Under the pieces are notes generated by a model. That model ran no database searches. It was not told the origin of the DNA and saw only the letters and a list, made by a program, of their open reading frames with translations. This document shows positions 60,430-64,000 of a stretch of DNA of 64,000 nt, piece by piece; within the stretch, counting starts at the first letter, position 1, and the number at the start of each line of letters is the position of its first letter. Source of the DNA: an uncultured Dehalococcoidia bacterium. GTDB lineage: Bacteria; Chloroflexota; Dehalococcoidia; Lucifugimonadales; UBA3495. The translations under genes were made by a program, and so were the position numbers. The DNA lies in assembly GCA_951812535.1 (NCBI GenBank), contig CATOSK010000012.1:41190-105189 (forward strand), read 5' to 3'.

Positions 60430-60986
60430 TCGGCACATTAACCCGGAAGAAGTTGACCCGCGGCCAGGCCCTTTGCTGTCTGGCCGCCTTGTTGGTTCCC
60501 GCATCCGTCTGCACCCTGGTGGTTTGGCTGACGGCTCCCGGGTGGTGGCAGCTATCCGCCTACTTCTGGTACTCGATACCCGGGAACAGTTTTGTGCTTT
60601 TGCCCCATGAGCCGGCGGTGATATACGCCGGGACTCTTTACAATCCACTGCTAGTGGCGCTCGTGGGCGGGCTGGCGACTATACCGGCTTCCGCTCTGGA
60701 CTACCAGTTGTTCCATCGGGCCTTCCGGCTGGGTCCCCTCGCCGACTTGAAACAGGCCCGACTGTCCCGGTGGACCTCCCGCGCTTTCTCGATTCAACCC
60801 TGGTGGACCATCGTCTTCTTCGCTTTCACTCCGGTCCCCTTTTATCCCATCAGGATCGCCGCCCCTATGGCCGACTATTCACCGACTCGTTACGTGGCGG
60901 CGGTCTTCGTTGGGAGAGTGCCCCGTTACTACCTCCTCGCCTGGGGAGGGGACCAAGCAGCCAGGTTCCTCCAATTGACCTTCTGA
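60426..60986 (+). CDS. VTT (SNARE-associated/DedA-like) membrane protein
   Basis: A 186-residue membrane protein with about four to five helices. The VTT core is visible: NPLLVALVGGLATIPASALDY, FFAFTPVPFYPIRIAAPMA and VGRVPRYYLLAWGG. Members move or scramble lipids or act in membrane stability. GTG start overlaps the phosphodiesterase stop, so the two are coupled; a lipid head-group hydrolase plus lipid transporter is plausible but inferred. Confidence 0.8.
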   Translation: MIGTLTRKKLTRGQALCCLAALLVPASVCTLVVWLTAPGWWQLSAYFWYSIPGNSFVLLPHEPAVIYAGTLYNPLLVALVGGLATIPASALDYQLFHRAFRLGPLADLKQARLSRWTSRAFSIQPWWTIVFFAFTPVPFYPIRIAAPMADYSPTRYVAAVFVGRVPRYYLLAWGGDQAARFLQLTF

Positions 60987-61332
60987 ACTGCCCACGGATT
61001 CCAGGCCTCATCTGCGGCAATCTCCGCGATGCGCTCCATGCCAACCCTCGGGTTGATCAGGTCGGCGTTTTGCAGTGAACGGCATACTGTACGTATTGGG
61101 GGCGGCGTAGGCGGGGCCGCTATGTCAGGGCAGGGGTCACGGACTCAAGCCCCGCCCGGGTCGCCAACCCTTCCTCCCCTGGGTTTCCCCCTCAGCCAAC
61201 CTCTTGCCCCCCGGCCGCCCTGGGAGAATTGGCGTTCGCCCCCGCCCAACGCCATCCTTGAACAACCTTCCCCATTCTGGCACCATTGGAAACAGCCTCG
61301 CTCGCCAAGCCTGGGCCGTCAGGGGGTTCATC

Positions 61333-61692
61333 TTGCAAGTGTTTGGAGTTCCGGGCGGACCATACTCCCACGTCAAGTACCGCAACATGTTCGTCCAGGT
61401 ACTGCTGTTCATCATTACCCTCGGCATTTATGGGATATATTGGTTTTATGCAACCTACAACGAAACGTCCCGGGCCAATGGGAAAACCGAGGCCAACGCT
61501 TTCCTGTGGACCATAATTTTCCTGATTCCCATCGCCAACTTGTTCGCCGCCTGGAAACACTCAATGGAATACGCCGAATTTGTGGACAACAAGTACCCGG
61601 GTATCGCCATCTTCATCCTGTGGTTGGTGTTCGCCCCTGTAGTCTGGTTCCTCGTCCAGAGCGACCTCAACCGCGCCGCCCGCTTCGGTTGA
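61333..61692 (+). CDS. DUF4234 membrane protein
   Basis: About 119 residues. The DUF4234 pattern is YRNMFVQVLLFIITLGIYGI followed by YWFYATYNETSR, then two more hydrophobic segments (FLWTIIFLIPIANLFAAW; IAIFILWLVFAPVVWFLV). Unknown function. The start is uncertain: TTG 61333 with GGGGG upstream, or GTG 61339; the longer frame from 61204 adds a Pro/Arg-rich stretch that I do not trust. 345 bp upstream of it hold no clear gene. Confidence 0.75.
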   Translation: MQVFGVPGGPYSHVKYRNMFVQVLLFIITLGIYGIYWFYATYNETSRANGKTEANAFLWTIIFLIPIANLFAAWKHSMEYAEFVDNKYPGIAIFILWLVFAPVVWFLVQSDLNRAARFG

Positions 61693-61769
61693 CGCCCCTC
61701 GGGCGCCTCACTGGAAACACCCAGATCCCCCTTTCCATAAGCCCCTAGTCCATAAGAAGGAGACCGCTC

Positions 61770-62723
61770 ATGCCGACAACTTTCGGATGCTCCGCGCCCA
61801 GCCGGGGCCCCTTGGCCAGCCCGGACAACCTCCGTTCCATAGCCCAGCGCGCCGAGGACCTCGGATTCGACTCCGTATGGGTCAGCGACCACATCATCCT
61901 CCCCCGGGAAGTCAGCTCCTTCTACCCCTACTCCGCGGACGGCGTTGCCACCTTCACGCCGGACCAGCCCTATTACGAGCCCATCTCAACTCTGAACTTC
62001 CTGGCCGGATGCACCCACCGGGTCCGGCTCGGCACCCACGTCCTCATCCTGCCCTACCGGAACCCGGTCCTCACAGCCAAGATGCTGGCTACCCTTGACG
62101 TCCTCTCGGGTGGCCGCCTGATCCTCGGGGCCGGCGTCGGCTGGATGGAGGAGGAATTCCGCGCCCTCGACCTCGACACCTTCACTCAACGGGGCGCTGT
62201 GACCAACGATTACATCCGGCTCTTCAAGGAGCTCTGGACCAGCGGCAACCCCGAGTTCCACGGCGAATACTACGACGTCGCGGGAGCGGGATTCCTGCCC
62301 AAACCCGTCCAGGATCCCCACCCTCCCATCTGGATCGGCGGTCATACCGGACCCGCCATCCGCCGGGCCGCCGAACTGGGTGACGGCTGGATGCCCATCG
62401 GACTCCGTCCCCCCGCCATCCTGGAGCCGGAGGAGATGGCCACCAAGATCGCCCGCCTACGCCGCCTCAGCGTACAGGCCGGACGCCCTGAGGATGCGGT
62501 GGACATCTGCTTCAGCACCAACGTCTCCTTCGACTCACCCGCCGCCCCCGTGCGCCCCATGATGCAGGGACGGCCGGAACAGATCGCCGCCGATCTCCGT
62601 CAATACCAGGACCTGGGGGTCTCCAACTTCATCCTCAGCTTCCCCGGCGACAGCGTGGCGGCCCAGCAGGAAGGTATGGAGCAGTTCTCCCGCGAGGTCA
62701 CACCCCTCATACCCCAGGATTGA
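61770..62723 (+). CDS. LLM-class F420-dependent oxidoreductase (TIGR03619-like)
   Basis: A 317-residue TIM-barrel oxidoreductase. LGFDSVWVSDHIILPREVSS near residue 30, VRLGTHVLILPYRNP, LSGGRLILGAGVGWMEEEF near residue 115 and PPIWIGGHTGPAIRRAAEL near residue 190 are typical of F420-using members. The substrate is unknown. ATG start with AAGGAGACC upstream. Its codon use on the plus strand is C-rich, unlike plus-strand genes at the left of the window. Confidence 0.88.
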   Translation: MPTTFGCSAPSRGPLASPDNLRSIAQRAEDLGFDSVWVSDHIILPREVSSFYPYSADGVATFTPDQPYYEPISTLNFLAGCTHRVRLGTHVLILPYRNPVLTAKMLATLDVLSGGRLILGAGVGWMEEEFRALDLDTFTQRGAVTNDYIRLFKELWTSGNPEFHGEYYDVAGAGFLPKPVQDPHPPIWIGGHTGPAIRRAAELGDGWMPIGLRPPAILEPEEMATKIARLRRLSVQAGRPEDAVDICFSTNVSFDSPAAPVRPMMQGRPEQIAADLRQYQDLGVSNFILSFPGDSVAAQQEGMEQFSREVTPLIPQD

Positions 62724-62786
62724 GGCGCCGGAAAGGCCGGATCTCGGATCCCTTAGACCTCCAAATTCCCAAAAGGGGGCCAGTCC

Positions 62787-63674
62787 ATGTCAGTGCGTTC
62801 CGATTTCCAGGCGCGAATCCAGTCCGGAGAAACGATCGTGGCTCCGGGCGCATACGACCCCATGTCCGCCCGTCTCGTTCAATCCCTGGGCTTCAACACC
62901 GTCTACTGCGGCGGATACATGACGGGAGCCCATCTCGCGGTGACCGAGCCGCTGATGACCATGACCGAACAGGTTGAGGTGGCCGCCCGGGTCGTCCGTT
63001 CCGTGAATCTTCCCGTCATCACCGACGCCGGGGCCGGCTACGGCGACCCGGTCCATGCGATGCACACCATTCGCACCTTCGAGGGCGCCGGACTGGCGGG
63101 CATCCACATCGAGGACCAGGTTTACCCCAAGCGGGCCTCCTACCACGCCGGCCTGGAACACGTGATACCCCTTGATGAATTCCTGGAGAAAATGAGGTAC
63201 GCCCTCCAGGCCCGGACCGATCCTGATTTCCTCATCATCGGGCGCACCGACGCCTTCAGCGCCGTCGAAGGGGACATGAACGAAGCCATCCGGCGGGGCA
63301 ACGCGTTGAAGGACCTGGGCGTGGATGTCGTCATGCCCCGCGGAGTCCGCCAGCGGGAAGACCTGGACACCTACCGGAAGGGGGTTTCCGACATACCTCT
63401 CCTGGTCATAGCCGGCGCCGACGACATCACCGTCCAGGAATACGCCGACCTGGGATACCAGGTCATCATCTACGCCAGCACACCCACCATCGCCGCCGCC
63501 AACGGGCTGAAGCAGGTCTACGAAAGCCTGCGGGACACCGGCCACATCGGCATCAACGCCCCCCAGGTCGCCGCCATGCGCGCCGACGTGGAGGCCCTGA
63601 TCAGCCTCCCCGAATACCAGCAGGTCGAGGCCGAGACCACCGAGCGGGAGTTTCAGGGTATGGGCGGCCATTAG
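62787..63674 (+). CDS. Isocitrate lyase/PEP mutase family protein with altered catalytic loop
   Basis: 295 residues. VAPGAYDPMSARLVQ at the start, metal-binding DAGAGYGD near residue 90, HIEDQVYPKRAS near residue 112 and IIGRTDAFSA near residue 155. The KRCGH lyase loop of the paralogue at 20656 reads PKRASYHAG here, so the Cys is missing; a hydrolase or oxaloacetate-decarboxylase-like activity is more likely than isocitrate lyase. ATG start, 63 bp after the F420-type gene, and possibly coexpressed. Confidence 0.85.
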   Translation: MSVRSDFQARIQSGETIVAPGAYDPMSARLVQSLGFNTVYCGGYMTGAHLAVTEPLMTMTEQVEVAARVVRSVNLPVITDAGAGYGDPVHAMHTIRTFEGAGLAGIHIEDQVYPKRASYHAGLEHVIPLDEFLEKMRYALQARTDPDFLIIGRTDAFSAVEGDMNEAIRRGNALKDLGVDVVMPRGVRQREDLDTYRKGVSDIPLLVIAGADDITVQEYADLGYQVIIYASTPTIAAANGLKQVYESLRDTGHIGINAPQVAAMRADVEALISLPEYQQVEAETTEREFQGMGGH

Positions 63675-63687
63675 CGAAAATACCAAA

Positions 63688-63713
63688 GGGAAGGGAAGTA
63701 ATGCTCCCTTCCC
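63688..63713. terminator. Hairpin between convergent genes at the right edge
   Basis: 9-bp stem GGGAAGGGA / TCCCTTCCC with a short loop. No T-run on the plus strand; the minus strand continues TTTGG. Possible weak or bidirectional terminator. Confidence 0.45.
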
Positions 63714-63809
63714 CTCGTAGGACCACCCGCAGGCGGCGCTCCCGCCCCGCCACGGACTTCCTTCGGATAGTCCGGAGTGGAGGTTACGATCGCAGGTTAC
63801 GTTCGGAGG

Positions 63810-64000
63810 TTACGCCACCGGCGCCTCGGTCACCCCGTACTTGCGCTCCAGCTCGTAAACGTTGTCCAGGCCCAGCAGGCCAGCCACATCCCAGCGGGTA
63901 CCGTACCTGTTGGGGTCCACCCGCCCGTCGTTCTTCAGCTCGGTGAAGGCTTCCAGCAGCTGCTTGTAGATGAGCCAGATGGTGCTGCCGCAGATCATCA
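63810..64000 (-). CDS. C-terminal part of an unrecognised protein (cut by window end)
   Basis: About 63 C-terminal residues, open to the window end. It has the segments STIWLIYKQLLEAFTELKND, then DPNRYGTRWDVAGLLGLDN and YELERKYGVTEAPVA. It looks coding, since its minus-strand frame is free of stops and well balanced. I do not recognise the family. The first ATG in view is probably internal. Confidence 0.5.
   Translation of the reverse strand, partial: MICGSTIWLIYKQLLEAFTELKNDGRVDPNRYGTRWDVAGLLGLDNVYELERKYGVTEAPVA

Noticed and set aside
63770..63812. Short repeats of GGTTACG before the edge gene
   Set aside because: Three short imperfect copies only; too little to call a functional repeat.

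Overview
ORGANISM. High-GC bacterial chromosome DNA with frequent GTG and TTG starts, many 4-bp start/stop overlaps and ordinary Shine-Dalgarno sites. DUF951, PyrR-controlled pyrimidine genes, hot-dog dehydratases, flavin and F420-type luciferase-like oxidoreductases and a sulfopyruvate-decarboxylase-like pair together suggest Chloroflexota, perhaps a Dehalococcoidia/SAR202-like lineage. That placement is inference from gene content, not from a marker gene. I saw no rRNA, convincing tRNA, IS element, prophage or CRISPR array.

LAYOUT. 1-6.3 kb: 3' end of pyrF coupled to a DUF951 gene and an MFS carrier; a LysR regulator divergent from a 7Fe ferredoxin; a second MFS exporter; an ornithine-cyclodeaminase-family enzyme. 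6.4-15.6 kb (minus): the pyrimidine operon pyrR-pyrB-pyrC-carA-(unknown gene)-carB, led by a readable PyrR attenuator, followed by a zinc-ribbon/RDD protein. 15.6-25.6 kb (minus): VWA protein, GlcG-like protein, cysteine hydrolase, GDYXXLXY/DUF2157 pair, PEP-mutase-family lyase, fabG-plsX-hot-dog cluster, lhgO. 25.8-31.6 kb (plus): CNNM/CBS protein, luciferase-like oxidoreductase, 2-hydroxyacid dehydrogenase, quinone oxidoreductase, Asp-box propeller. 31.7-35.4 kb (minus): TPP-riboswitch thiG-thiE-thiS operon with an extra small gene, then DAHP synthase behind a probable attenuator. 35.4-40.7 kb (plus): Fur/Zur-type regulator, metal ABC importer, and an MFS carrier with a histidine-rich tandem-repeat tail. 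41-50.8 kb: DUF1932 dehydrogenase, cupin, iron-type ABC permease and ATPase on opposite strands, TPP-enzyme cluster, LigB-like dioxygenase, DtxR-family regulator. 51-58.4 kb: asnS, a DUF4258/YgiT zinc-finger pair, gatA-gatC, SDR, glyoxalase, two MaoC hot-dogs, PHP hydrolase. 59-64 kb: phosphodiesterase/VTT pair, DUF4234, F420-type oxidoreductase, a second PEP-mutase-family protein, and a truncated ORF at the edge.

HOW IT WORKS TOGETHER. Biosynthesis is controlled by RNA in three places: PyrR attenuation, a TPP riboswitch, and a leader with alternative hairpins before DAHP synthase. Metal handling is the second theme: a Zur-like repressor with a palindrome at the transcription start, a Zn/Mn importer, a His-rich carrier, iron-type ABC parts and a DtxR-type regulator. 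The rest is mostly small-molecule catabolism. The strongest candidates for something undescribed are the His-repeat carrier beside the Zur operon, the TPP-enzyme paralogue that has lost its cofactor motif, and the small unknown genes inserted in the car and thi operons. Top-strand GC skew also changes from G-rich on the left to C-rich on the right, independent of gene direction.
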